33,003 nucleotides of DNA from Nitrospiria bacterium (lineage in GTDB: Bacteria > Nitrospirota > Nitrospiria > JACQBZ01): assembly GCA_035498035.1 (NCBI GenBank), contig DATKAN010000053.1, positions 1 through 33,003 on the forward strand, in the 5' to 3' direction. A model generated the notes under the pieces. The model was not told the DNA's origin, ran no database searches, and saw only the letters and a list, made by a program, of their open reading frames with translations. Positions 6,842-13,652 of the stretch are shown here, piece after piece. A program made the position numbers and the translations under genes. Numbering within the stretch: the stretch's first letter is position 1; each line of letters opens with the position of its first letter.

Positions 6842-7858
6842 ATGATTCGACGCCTTTCCTCATGCGTTTGGATAATCGGGATCGCGGCGGGCCTTTCACT
6901 GGCCTTTTTATCATCGGCGGCCCTTCCCGATCCCTTCGGCGCGGAAACCGCGCCATCCCCGCAACCCCGATCGACGGTTATCTTCGAGGTTCCCCATTCC
7001 GATTCCATCGCCGTGTTCGACTTCGAAACCCGCCGCATCATACGGCGGATCGATCTCGAGTCGGAGCCGGCGCCGCCGGAGGATGGGAACCGGGAGGCGC
7101 CCGTCGGACCCGCCGGACGCTACGTCTACTGGATCCGTCATAAAGGTAACGACCTCACCGTGGTCGACACGAGCGATTATCGGGTGGTCGGGCGTATTCC
7201 TCTGAGGGAGAAGGGACCCGGGAACGTCACGGTGGCTCGGGACGGACAGACTCTCTATATTCCGCATTACCAGGCGAAGGCCCTGACGATCTTCGACCTT
7301 AGGAAGAAAAGACAACGCGTGATCCCGCTGCCCGGTTACCCGAGCGATATTGCGATTGCGCCACGCGGGACTCTTCTGGTCACGAGCCGGGATTCGAACC
7401 AATTGTTGGCGGTCGACGAGGCCACGGGCGCGATCCAAGCGGTCGACGTCGGGCGCAACCCGGTCGGCGTGGCCGTAACGACGGACGGGTCGCAGGCCTA
7501 CGTCTCCCACGACACCGAAGCCGCCGTCGACGTGATCGACCTGACGGCGGTCCCGTTTCATATCGTCGGGCGCGTCGCGGTCAAAGGGGCGGGCGGATCG
7601 GCCGTGGCGGCGGGACCGGACGGAAAGTATGTCTACGTGGCGCACTGCTGCGCGAACAGCACACTGACCGTGATCTCCGTCGCAACGATGTCGGTGACCT
7701 GCGAGCTGTCCCTGGCACCGGAGGGATTGGACCCGGTCCGGATCGTCTTCTCGCCCGGCGGTGACGAGGCCTTTGTCCTCAACAGCGGATCGATGAATAT
7801 CTCGTCCTTCCGCCCGCCGTGCGGCAAGCCCGTCGCCGAGAATCCGTTTGATCGGTGA
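6842..7858 (+). CDS. Exported YncE-like beta-propeller protein
   Basis: A 338-aa protein with a signal peptide (MIRRLSSCVWIIGIAAGLSL and the following Ala-rich end, cleaved near 26-34). Repeated blades follow the YVTN/YncE pattern: DSIAVFDFETRRIIRRIDL, NDLTVVDTSDYRVVGRIPL, KALTIFDLRKK, NQLLAVDEATGAIQAVDVG, AAVDVIDLTA and STLTVISVATMSVTCEL. Between blades come phrases such as RDGQTLYIPHY and PDGKYVYVAH. Proteins of this type are periplasmic seven-bladed propellers that bind partners or small ligands; no catalytic residues are expected. A neighbouring CC pair (AHCCANS) in a late blade may form a disulphide or bind metal. GGAGG supports the ATG. It seems to be a single-gene unit. Confidence 0.85.
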   Translation: MIRRLSSCVWIIGIAAGLSLAFLSSAALPDPFGAETAPSPQPRSTVIFEVPHSDSIAVFDFETRRIIRRIDLESEPAPPEDGNREAPVGPAGRYVYWIRHKGNDLTVVDTSDYRVVGRIPLREKGPGNVTVARDGQTLYIPHYQAKALTIFDLRKKRQRVIPLPGYPSDIAIAPRGTLLVTSRDSNQLLAVDEATGAIQAVDVGRNPVGVAVTTDGSQAYVSHDTEAAVDVIDLTAVPFHIVGRVAVKGAGGSAVAAGPDGKYVYVAHCCANSTLTVISVATMSVTCELSLAPEGLDPVRIVFSPGGDEAFVLNSGSMNISSFRPPCGKPVAENPFDR

Positions 7859-7960
7859 AGGCGGGAGTTTTCCGCACGGCGGGCGGAGGGCTGCCTCAAT
7901 TGGGGTAGCGGTGCCCCAAATGAGTGATTTTGGCCCCGTTCCCCTGACCCTTCGTCTCGA

Positions 7961-7973
7961 TTGATCGGATCAA
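7961..7973. promoter_or_regulatory. 13-bp palindrome, candidate activator-binding site upstream of a sigma-54-like promoter
   Basis: TTGATCGGATCAA is a perfect inverted repeat (TTGATC-G-GATCAA). It lies about 90 bases before the predicted start of the next transcript, the usual distance for an enhancer-binding protein site at a sigma-54 promoter. Confidence 0.4.
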
Positions 7974-8032
7974 AGACCATAATTGTATTATTAAAATTAA
8001 GAATGCGGCCTCTCGGGTATTCGATTCAAAAA

Positions 8033-8074
8033 TGGCATACTGCGTGCATATCAAAGCGACGGACCTATAGGTCC
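8033..8074 (+). promoter_or_regulatory. Candidate sigma-54 (-24/-12) promoter followed by a 14-bp palindrome
   Basis: TGGCATACTGCGTGCA (8033-8048) has the invariant GG and GC exactly 10 bases apart and matches the consensus TGGCAY-N6-TTGCA except for one T. The start would fall near 8060. A perfect palindrome GGACCTATAGGTCC follows at 8061-8074, covering the start and the first transcribed bases. AAGGGAGG and the ATG come next at 8099. Confidence 0.45.
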
Positions 8075-8098
8075 ACAACCATAAGGGAGGTTAGTCAC

Positions 8099-8443
8099 AT
8101 GAAGAAATTCTTGATGTTGGCGGTATCGATCCTGACCGCGGCAGCGTTGGCAGGCTTCAGCATGGCTGGGGATGCGCTTGCCAAGAAAGCGGCTGGGCCC
8201 ACAATGACCATGGGCGAAGTGACGGCCGTGACGCCGGGGAAGAGTGTCTCAGTAAAGGACGAGAAGGGGAAGACCCACAAGTTCAGCATCTCCAAGAAGA
8301 CCAAGGTTGAAGGGGACCTTAAGGTGGGTGCGAAGGTGGATGTGACCTCGAAGGGTAGTTCGGCCGAGGCCATTAAGGTTTCCGGCGGTTCGGAAGCTCC
8401 GGCGGCCCCGGCGGCTCCCGCCCCTGCGGCTCCGAAGATGTAA
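8099..8443 (+). CDS. Small exported protein with DUF5666-like beta-barrel and Ala/Pro tail
   Basis: A 114-aa precursor. It has a clear signal peptide (KKFLMLAVSILTAAALAGF, cleaved around ALA at 28-30). A short all-beta domain follows with MGEVTAVTPGKSVSVKDEKG, THKFSISKKTKVEG, LKVGAKVDVTSKG and AEAIKVSGG. This order (value-dependent strand, a threshold phrase, LKVGxKV, xAxxIxV) resembles the OB-fold DUF5666 group. The C-terminus is a low-complexity APAAPAAPAPAAP tail. The mature protein is very basic and probably periplasmic. It has strong AAGGGAGG, a sigma-54-like promoter and an excellent terminator, implying high, regulated expression. The function is unknown. Confidence 0.85.
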   Translation: MKKFLMLAVSILTAAALAGFSMAGDALAKKAAGPTMTMGEVTAVTPGKSVSVKDEKGKTHKFSISKKTKVEGDLKVGAKVDVTSKGSSAEAIKVSGGSEAPAAPAAPAPAAPKM

Positions 8444-8473
8444 GCGGCGGTTCGTCAGGGTTTCTTGATGACG

Positions 8474-8510
8474 GCGCATCCCGGGTAATTCCCGGGGTGC
8501 GCTTTTTTTT
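8474..8510 (+). terminator. Rho-independent terminator
   Basis: GCGCATCCCGGG pairs with CCCGGGGTGCGC (11 Watson-Crick pairs plus one G-T) around the loop TAATT, followed directly by eight T. It closes the small exported-protein gene. Confidence 0.93.
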
Positions 8511-8565
8511 ATGGGGGAACGGAATCCGGAATGGCGGGGACACCCCACATGAATGCGCCGCGCCT

Positions 8566-8585
8566 CCCCTCCGGTCTCGCCCCTG
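8566..8585. repeat. GC-rich short repeat, copy 4 of 5
   Basis: CCCCTCCGGTCTCGCCCCTGG, a diverged member of the family at 4357, 4826, 6747 and 32777, in the convergent gap before the aldehyde dehydrogenase stop. Confidence 0.3.
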
Positions 8586-8639
8586 GAGGCGACGGAAGGG
8601 GTTCCCGCCTCCGGGCTTATTCTTTTCGGGCCTTCAGGC

Positions 8640-10139
8640 TTAATCGATCCGGGCTTTCAGCCCCTGCGCCATCTTGATTTCACGGGCGTGGTTCACCGTC
8701 CAGGCCGTCTTATGCGTCACGGCGTCGATCAGGGCCGATGCCGACGGCATCCCCGTCCCGCTCCGCTTCACGCCGCCGAAAGGAAGATGCACCTCCGCGC
8801 CGATCGAAGGCAGATTCACGTAGCCCAGGCCGTAATCGCACTCCTCCCGGACCCGCCGGGCTTTGCGGTAGTCCTCCGTAATCACGGCGAGGGCCAATCC
8901 GTAATCGGTATCGTTGTAAATTTTAATCGCTTCCTCGTTCGATCGAAAGGGCACGATGGCGACGTTCGGCGCGAACACCTCTTCCCGGAGCACGCGGGAC
9001 TTCGGGGAATAGTCCATCTGATAGACGAATGGGGAGACGAACTGACCGCGGCCGTATTCCTTTCCCGTGAGTGGCCCGCCCTCGAGAAGAACCCGGCCGC
9101 CCTCTTTCCGCGCCAGGTCGTTGTAGAACTCCATCTTCTTCCGGCCGCCCTCGTTGATCAAGGGCCCCATGAAGGTTTTTTCATCCAAGGGGTCGCCGAC
9201 GGTCACGCGCCCTGAGAGTTTCACGAACTCCTCGCAGAATTTGGCGTAGATCGCCTCGTGGACAATCAGCTTTCCGGACGAGACGCAGCGCTGGCCGGTG
9301 GTCTTGTAGGCCGAGAGCACCGCCGCGTTGAGCGCGATCGAAAAATCGGCGTCCTCGAAAACGATCACGGCGTTCTTCCCGCCCATCTCGCAGACCGCGA
9401 ACTTATGAGGACTCTCCGCGCAGACCCTCCGGATTTCGGAACCGACCTCATACGATCCCGTGAAGGCGACCACGTCGACCCCGGGATGGGAAGTCAGGGG
9501 ACGGCCGGCGCGCTCCCCGTCGCCCTGAACCAAATTCAAGACCCCGGCCGGAATCCCGGCGCGCTCCAGGTACTCGACGACCTTATGGCCGAGGAGCGGC
9601 GTGTCCTCGGAGGGCTTGAACACGACCGTGTTCCCCTCGACCAGCGAGGGACCGAGCAGCCAGAGCGGGATGGCAAACGGGAAATTCCAAGGGGTGATGG
9701 CCGCCACGACGCCCTTGGGGTGACGGAGCATATAGGCGTCCTTCTCGGCGATCTCGGAGGCCAGCACATCCCCGGCCGGCATCCGGGCCGCGCCGAAGAC
9801 ATACTGGGCCATGTGAATTCCTTCCGTCACATCGGCGCGGGACTCGTTGATCGCCTTGCCGCATTCCCGGGCCATGAGACGCGACAGCTCCTCATGATCC
9901 TTCCTGACCAACTGGACAAATTGATCGAAGATCTCGCCCCGCTTGATCCGGGACATCTCCCTCCAGGCGGGGTACGCCTTCCGGGCGGCCCGAACCGCCT
10001 CGTCGACGTCCTGCGCGTTGGACAGCGGAAAGGTTCCCAGCACCTCGTCGCGGTTGGCCGGGTTGCGGCTCTCGAACGTTTCGCCCGTGCGGGAATCCAC
10101 CCACCGTCCGTCGATGAAATTCTTGCCGTGGATCGACAC
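8640..10139 (-). CDS. NAD(P)-dependent aldehyde dehydrogenase, substrate unknown
   Basis: A 499-aa ALDH-superfamily enzyme of normal length. Landmarks: TPWNFPFAIP with Asn152, VFKPSEDTP with Lys175, FTGSYEVG, EMGGKNAV with general base Glu251, GQRCVSSGKLIV with nucleophile Cys285, EEVFAPNVAIVPF, and the C-terminal HLPFGGVKRSGTG. The GAEVHLPFGG stretch resembles alpha-ketoglutarate-semialdehyde, aminoadipate-semialdehyde and lactaldehyde-type enzymes more than the 1-pyrroline-5-carboxylate dehydrogenase type. Although proC lies next upstream, I therefore do not assign it to proline oxidation. GTG start with AAAGGAGAG upstream. It is separated from proC by 200 bases containing a long inverted repeat. 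Confidence 0.93.
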   Translation of the reverse strand: MSIHGKNFIDGRWVDSRTGETFESRNPANRDEVLGTFPLSNAQDVDEAVRAARKAYPAWREMSRIKRGEIFDQFVQLVRKDHEELSRLMARECGKAINESRADVTEGIHMAQYVFGAARMPAGDVLASEIAEKDAYMLRHPKGVVAAITPWNFPFAIPLWLLGPSLVEGNTVVFKPSEDTPLLGHKVVEYLERAGIPAGVLNLVQGDGERAGRPLTSHPGVDVVAFTGSYEVGSEIRRVCAESPHKFAVCEMGGKNAVIVFEDADFSIALNAAVLSAYKTTGQRCVSSGKLIVHEAIYAKFCEEFVKLSGRVTVGDPLDEKTFMGPLINEGGRKKMEFYNDLARKEGGRVLLEGGPLTGKEYGRGQFVSPFVYQMDYSPKSRVLREEVFAPNVAIVPFRSNEEAIKIYNDTDYGLALAVITEDYRKARRVREECDYGLGYVNLPSIGAEVHLPFGGVKRSGTGMPSASALIDAVTHKTAWTVNHAREIKMAQGLKARID

Positions 10140-10164
10140 GATTGATCTCTCCTTTATTAAATAT

Positions 10165-10336
10165 GGAATGGAACAGGGTTCCTGGAAGCAAGCCTCCGCG
10201 GAGCCACCTTAGCGACAACAAATATCTTGAGACGCGCCGCGCTATAGCCGTAAGGCGCCATGGGCGAAAATCTAGATGCTCCCGTCATCGAATGGTGCAA
10301 CTCGGAGGGTTGCCGGAAGGAATTCTGTTCCATTCC
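10165..10336. repeat. 172-bp segment bounded by imperfect inverted repeats
   Basis: GGAATGGAACAGGGTTCC (10165-10182) and GGAATTCTGTTCCATTCC (10319-10336) are reverse complements at 16 of 18 positions. Partial complementarity continues inward (CCTCCG with CGGAGG). The interior holds further short hairpins such as GCAAC/GTTGC. It fills the gap between proC and the aldehyde dehydrogenase. It could be a small non-autonomous (MITE-like) element or a processing hairpin. No target-site duplication is visible. Confidence 0.5.
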
Positions 10337-10340
10337 CGAT

Positions 10341-11159
10341 TCAGGCTTTGCCCAACTCCATCGACCGCTTCGTCGCCGCCTCGACCGCCTCGATCAGCGT
10401 CGCCCGCAGCCCTCCGCGTTCCAGCTGGGAGATGCCCGCGATCGTCGTCCCCCCGGGCGAGGCCACCTGGTCCTTGAGTTCTCCGGGATGCCGCTTCATC
10501 TGGAGCACCATCTCGGCCGCGCCGGCCACCGTCTGCGCCGCCAAAAGCATCGCCACGGCCCGCGGCAGCCCCATCTTCACGCCGCCGTCCGCGAGCGCCT
10601 CGATCATCATGAAGACAAAGGCCGGGCCGCTGCCCGACAGACCCGTCACCGCGTCGAGATACTTTTCCGGCAATTCCACCGCGATCCCCACCGCTTCCAG
10701 AATCGACCGGACATCCTCCACGTCCTGTTTGGTCGCTTTCTTCCCGGGGCTGAAGGCCGCCGCTCCCCGGCCGATGAGGGCCGGCGTGTTCGGCATCACC
10801 CGGATGATCCGGGCCTCGGAGCCGGCCACCTCTTCGATCTGCCGGATCGGGACCCCCGCCGCGATCGTGACGATCAGGTGATCCCGCGTCAGGACCCCCT
10901 TGATGTACTGAAGGATCGGCCGGACAAGGTCCGGCTTCAAGGCCAATAAAATAATTTCGGCCGACTTCGCCACCAGGGCGTTGTCGGCCGTCACTTTAAC
11001 CCCGGTTTCCTTTTTGAGATGCTCCAGTGCGGCCCGATCCGGATCGGCGGTGATCACCTTGTCCGGAGACAGCACCTTGGCCTTGATCAGTCCGCGGATC
11101 AGGGCCGAGCCCATGCGCCCCGCCCCGATTACGCCCAGCTTTCGACTCAGCTTTGCCAT
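10341..11159 (-). CDS. proC: Pyrroline-5-carboxylate reductase
   Basis: A 272-aa protein. It has the N-terminal Rossmann motif GVIGAGRMG (9-17), LLALKP, MPNTPALIGRGAAAF, and the C-terminal signature GLSGSGPAFVFMMIEALADGG with SPGGTTIAGI. It catalyses the last step of proline synthesis, 1-pyrroline-5-carboxylate plus NAD(P)H to proline, in the cytoplasm. Length and motifs are standard. AGAGGG precedes the ATG. Because the window also encodes a probable ornithine-to-proline cyclodeaminase, the cell may have two routes to proline. Confidence 0.97.
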   Translation of the reverse strand: MAKLSRKLGVIGAGRMGSALIRGLIKAKVLSPDKVITADPDRAALEHLKKETGVKVTADNALVAKSAEIILLALKPDLVRPILQYIKGVLTRDHLIVTIAAGVPIRQIEEVAGSEARIIRVMPNTPALIGRGAAAFSPGKKATKQDVEDVRSILEAVGIAVELPEKYLDAVTGLSGSGPAFVFMMIEALADGGVKMGLPRAVAMLLAAQTVAGAAEMVLQMKRHPGELKDQVASPGGTTIAGISQLERGGLRATLIEAVEAATKRSMELGKA

Positions 11160-11256
11160 CGCAAGCCCTCTTGAGTGGAGTTTGACGCCGTCGCCATTCG
11201 TTTTATGGAAAGGATACCTTCAAGTCCCCCCTTTTTCAAGCGGTCCCGAGTCAATC

Positions 11257-11646
11257 CTATTTACCCCCGCGATCGGATTCCGAGCTCCAGAGTCCTCCGC
11301 CCTGCGTGGAGATGAACAGAAAAACGAAGCAGTAGATCGCGGCCAGCTCTCCTCCGTTCTGTATCGGCAACAGCGCCTTCGTCCCGTGCGCCATCCAGTA
11401 CGCGACGGCCATCAGACCGCTGCAAAGGAAGGCCGCCCAGCGCGTGAAGAGCCCGATCATGACGAGCGTCCCTCCCACGAGCTCGATCGGACCGGCGATG
11501 TAGGTAATAAACGCGGGGACCCCGGGCGGCATCGGCATGGGAAAGGAGAACAATTTCTGTGCGCCGTGCCACAGAAAGAGGAACCCGACCACGATCCGCA
11601 TCAACGCGTAAGCCTGCCGGTTTAAAAAACCCATGAATCCCGCCAT
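11257..11646 (-). CDS. DoxX-family small membrane protein
   Basis: A 129-aa protein with four predicted membrane helices. It has the DoxX pattern ALMRIVVGFLFLWHGAQKLF near 14-33, GPIELVGGTLVMIGLFTRWAA at about 52-72, and a conserved last helix. DoxX proteins are inner-membrane proteins linked in various bacteria to quinone-coupled or thiosulfate/sulfur redox chemistry and to redox stress, but most members are uncharacterised. AAGGAGGTG gives an excellent ribosome site. It lies just downstream of the molybdenum oxidoreductase on the same strand, with a gap of about 95 bases, so co-transcription is possible. Confidence 0.88.
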   Translation of the reverse strand: MAGFMGFLNRQAYALMRIVVGFLFLWHGAQKLFSFPMPMPPGVPAFITYIAGPIELVGGTLVMIGLFTRWAAFLCSGLMAVAYWMAHGTKALLPIQNGGELAAIYCFVFLFISTQGGGLWSSESDRGGK

Positions 11647-11741
11647 CGCCCCACCTCCTTATGTTGTTGTGTCGTCCCTGATATCGTCCTATTATATACC
11701 ATCTCCTCATCAGACGCAGCAGGCGTCGGCATACCGGGAAA

Positions 11742-12509
11742 TCAAATCCCGGCGTACCATTCATATCCCTGGTCCTCCCAATACCCTCCGCGACCCCCGC
11801 CGATCGATTTAAAATCCTCGACCAGCTCGATCCGCATGACGTACTTGGCCATCTTGTATCCGAGCTGCCGCTCGAGGCGAAGGCGGATCGGGGCGCCGTG
11901 GGCGACGGGGAGGACCCGGTCGTTGATTTCATAGGCCAGGAGGGTTTGCGGATGGTAGGCGTCGTCAAAATCGATGCTCTCGTAATAGGCAAGGCCCGAA
12001 TCGTCGGGGTCGGCGCAGTAAAAGACGACGTAGCGTGCGGACGGGAGAGGACGGACCCGATTCAGGATCTCGCCCAGGGGGACCCCCTTCCATTTCGCGA
12101 TGGCGCTCCAGCCTTCGACGCAATCGTGGCGGGTGATCTGCGTGCGGGATGGAAACCCGCGCAACTCCGCCAGCGACAGCTTGGCCGGATGCTCGACCAG
12201 CCCCGACACGGCCAAGGTCCAGCCGGCGAAGTCATTCTGGGACAGCGCCCGGTAGTCCGGATTGTCCGGGTCGATGGTGCCGTTGGTCGGAAAGACGGGC
12301 GACCGCTCGGCCTCCGAATATTCCGGGGCCATCGCCATTCTCGGGGTGATGAGACGCTGGCCCTCCCGGGTCAGCCCCTCGGCGGCACCCAGGATTCTCG
12401 GAAACCATCCAGACTGCGACAGCTTATCGCATGCGGCCAGAAGCGTCAGGCCGAGGGCCTGAACGGACCGGAGCATGAAACGGCGTCGGTCAATCCGGTT
12501 ACGGATCAT
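11742..12509 (-). CDS. Sulfite oxidase-fold molybdenum oxidoreductase with Tat-like lipoprotein signal
   Basis: A 255-aa protein. The N-terminus NRIDRRRFMLRSVQAL carries a twin-arginine motif, and the hydrophobic stretch ends LLAAC with a lipobox Cys27, so a Tat-exported lipoprotein is likely. The oxidoreductase molybdopterin domain shows SLAELRGFPSRTQITRHDCVEGWS, where Cys130 would ligate molybdenum, then KWKGVPLGEIL, and LPVAHGAPIRL near 205-215. Relatives include sulfite dehydrogenases and MsrP/YedY. The cytochrome b gene upstream overlaps its start by 11 bases, pointing to a translationally coupled quinone-linked enzyme. The substrate (sulfite, methionine sulfoxide or other) is not determinable. 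Confidence 0.9.
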   Translation of the reverse strand: MIRNRIDRRRFMLRSVQALGLTLLAACDKLSQSGWFPRILGAAEGLTREGQRLITPRMAMAPEYSEAERSPVFPTNGTIDPDNPDYRALSQNDFAGWTLAVSGLVEHPAKLSLAELRGFPSRTQITRHDCVEGWSAIAKWKGVPLGEILNRVRPLPSARYVVFYCADPDDSGLAYYESIDFDDAYHPQTLLAYEINDRVLPVAHGAPIRLRLERQLGYKMAKYVMRIELVEDFKSIGGGRGGYWEDQGYEWYAGI

Positions 12510-13476
12510 GATCGACGTCCCCCAACTCCGCCACGCGGTAGCGCCCGATCACCATGGAACGGAGATTGTTCCAAAGCCCAGTCACGGCCACCATGAAGAG
12601 ATGCGCCGAGGTGTATCCGACGAACGCAAAGCAGACGATGAAATGGACGGTCCTTGCCGCTTGCCGTCCGCCAAAAAGGGCGAGGAGGCCGGGATACGCG
12701 GCGTCCATCCGCGGGGACATCGTCAGGCCGGTCAGGACGATGAGGGGCCCCAGGACGAACACCACGCCGGTATAGGCGATCTTCTGCAGGACATTATACC
12801 GGGCCGCCTCCTCTCCCGCCGGATGGCGAAAGCGCAGATGGTCCACCACGGAACGGCCGATACCGCGAAGGTCCTTCGGAACCGGGAGGAGGTCCCGATC
12901 AAAATGACGGCTCAGAAGGGTGTAAAGGCCGAAGAGAACGCCGTTGATGACGAAGATCCAGGCAAAAAAGAAATGCCACCGGCGCCCCATCGCCAGCCAT
13001 TGGAAGCTTGGAATCGTGGCCCATGACGGAAAGCCGCGGCGATGAAGCTTCCCGCTTGAATCGCTGGAGGCCCCCAGCCAGCCGGTTGTATCGAACGAAT
13101 AACCGAAGACGCGCGTCACGCCGCGAAGTCCCTCCGCTTCCGAAAAATCGGAATCCAGCGCGAGGATCGGCCGGTCCCGATCCGACCGCTCGCCCCAGTA
13201 AAGGGCCGGGTGGGCGTTGAAGATCTGGAGGCCGCTCATCACCAGAACGGGAAGGCAGAAAACATTGATCCAGTGGGCGAGACGCACCGGAAGCGTATGC
13301 CGGTAAATCCAGCGGACGGCGGGAGCCCCGTGCGGCGACGGAGACAACGGCTCCGGCAGGACCGGAGCGCTTGGAAGGTCCGGTGAAGCGATCGGTTCAT
13401 CGGGCTCGGATCGGGCCGCTTGTTCCGGTCGATCCTTCTCGTCCGACGGACCGCCTGTTCCAACGATATCCGACAT
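12499..13476 (-). CDS. Cytochrome b561-like membrane subunit, partner of the molybdenum oxidoreductase
   Basis: A 325-aa protein with four main membrane helices carrying likely heme-ligand His residues: RHTLPVRLAHWINVFCLPVL, RRWHFFFAWIFVINGVLFGL, the stretch beginning KIAYTGVVFVLGPLIVLTG, and TVHFIVCFAFVGYTSAHLF. A Pro-rich, poorly conserved N-terminal tail of about 55 residues precedes them. It should pass electrons between the quinone pool and the periplasmic molybdenum subunit, whose gene overlaps its 3' end. I prefer the ATG at 13476 to an upstream TTG at 13503; neither has a strong ribosome site. The N-terminal insertion between helices 1 and 2 (about 70 residues) may be periplasmic. Confidence 0.88.
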   Translation of the reverse strand: MSDIVGTGGPSDEKDRPEQAARSEPDEPIASPDLPSAPVLPEPLSPSPHGAPAVRWIYRHTLPVRLAHWINVFCLPVLVMSGLQIFNAHPALYWGERSDRDRPILALDSDFSEAEGLRGVTRVFGYSFDTTGWLGASSDSSGKLHRRGFPSWATIPSFQWLAMGRRWHFFFAWIFVINGVLFGLYTLLSRHFDRDLLPVPKDLRGIGRSVVDHLRFRHPAGEEAARYNVLQKIAYTGVVFVLGPLIVLTGLTMSPRMDAAYPGLLALFGGRQAARTVHFIVCFAFVGYTSAHLFMVAVTGLWNNLRSMVIGRYRVAELGDVDHDP

Positions 13477-13560
13477 GGGAGGCCCCGCGCTGGTCTCCAA
13501 CAAAGATAAGACGCTCGAAGGCTACAGTCAAGATAAAGATAAAAAGACCGAGGATCGTCG

Positions 13561-13588
13561 ATCCGCCGGCCCGCGGCCTCCGGCGGAT
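13561..13588. other. Strong GC hairpin before the hisS promoter
   Basis: ATCCGCCGG (13561-13569) pairs perfectly with CCGGCGGAT (13580-13588) and is followed by TTTTC on the plus strand. No plus-strand gene lies upstream, so it is either an insulating terminator against stray transcription or an attenuator for a longer hisS transcript. Confidence 0.45.
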
Positions 13589-13616
13589 TTTCATTTCTGG
13601 CGGAGGTCTCCGTCGG

Positions 13617-13646
13617 TTGACTTTTCCGTCGGCTTGCGTCTATAGT
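13617..13646 (+). promoter_or_regulatory. Sigma-70-like promoter of hisS predicting a leaderless mRNA
   Basis: TTGACT (13617-13622), an 18-base spacer, then TATAGT (13641-13646). The expected start is about 7 bases beyond the -10, at 13653, which is the A of the hisS ATG. No ribosome site precedes that ATG, consistent with leaderless translation. Confidence 0.6.
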
Positions 13647-13652
13647 GACGCC

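Noticed and set aside
7385-7402. tRNA T-arm-like string (GGTTCGAATCCCGGC on the minus strand)
   Set aside because: It lies inside the propeller coding sequence (codons for SRDSNQ), and no cloverleaf can be formed with flanking bases.
8640-10139. Aldehyde dehydrogenase as 1-pyrroline-5-carboxylate dehydrogenase because proC is next to it
   Set aside because: The C-terminal HLPFGGVKRSGTG region and overall motifs fit other ALDH groups better; adjacency alone is weak.
13371-13652. N-terminal extension of hisS to the first in-frame ATG at 13371
   Set aside because: The extension is not like HisRS, overlaps the divergent cytochrome gene, and lies upstream of the likely hisS promoter.
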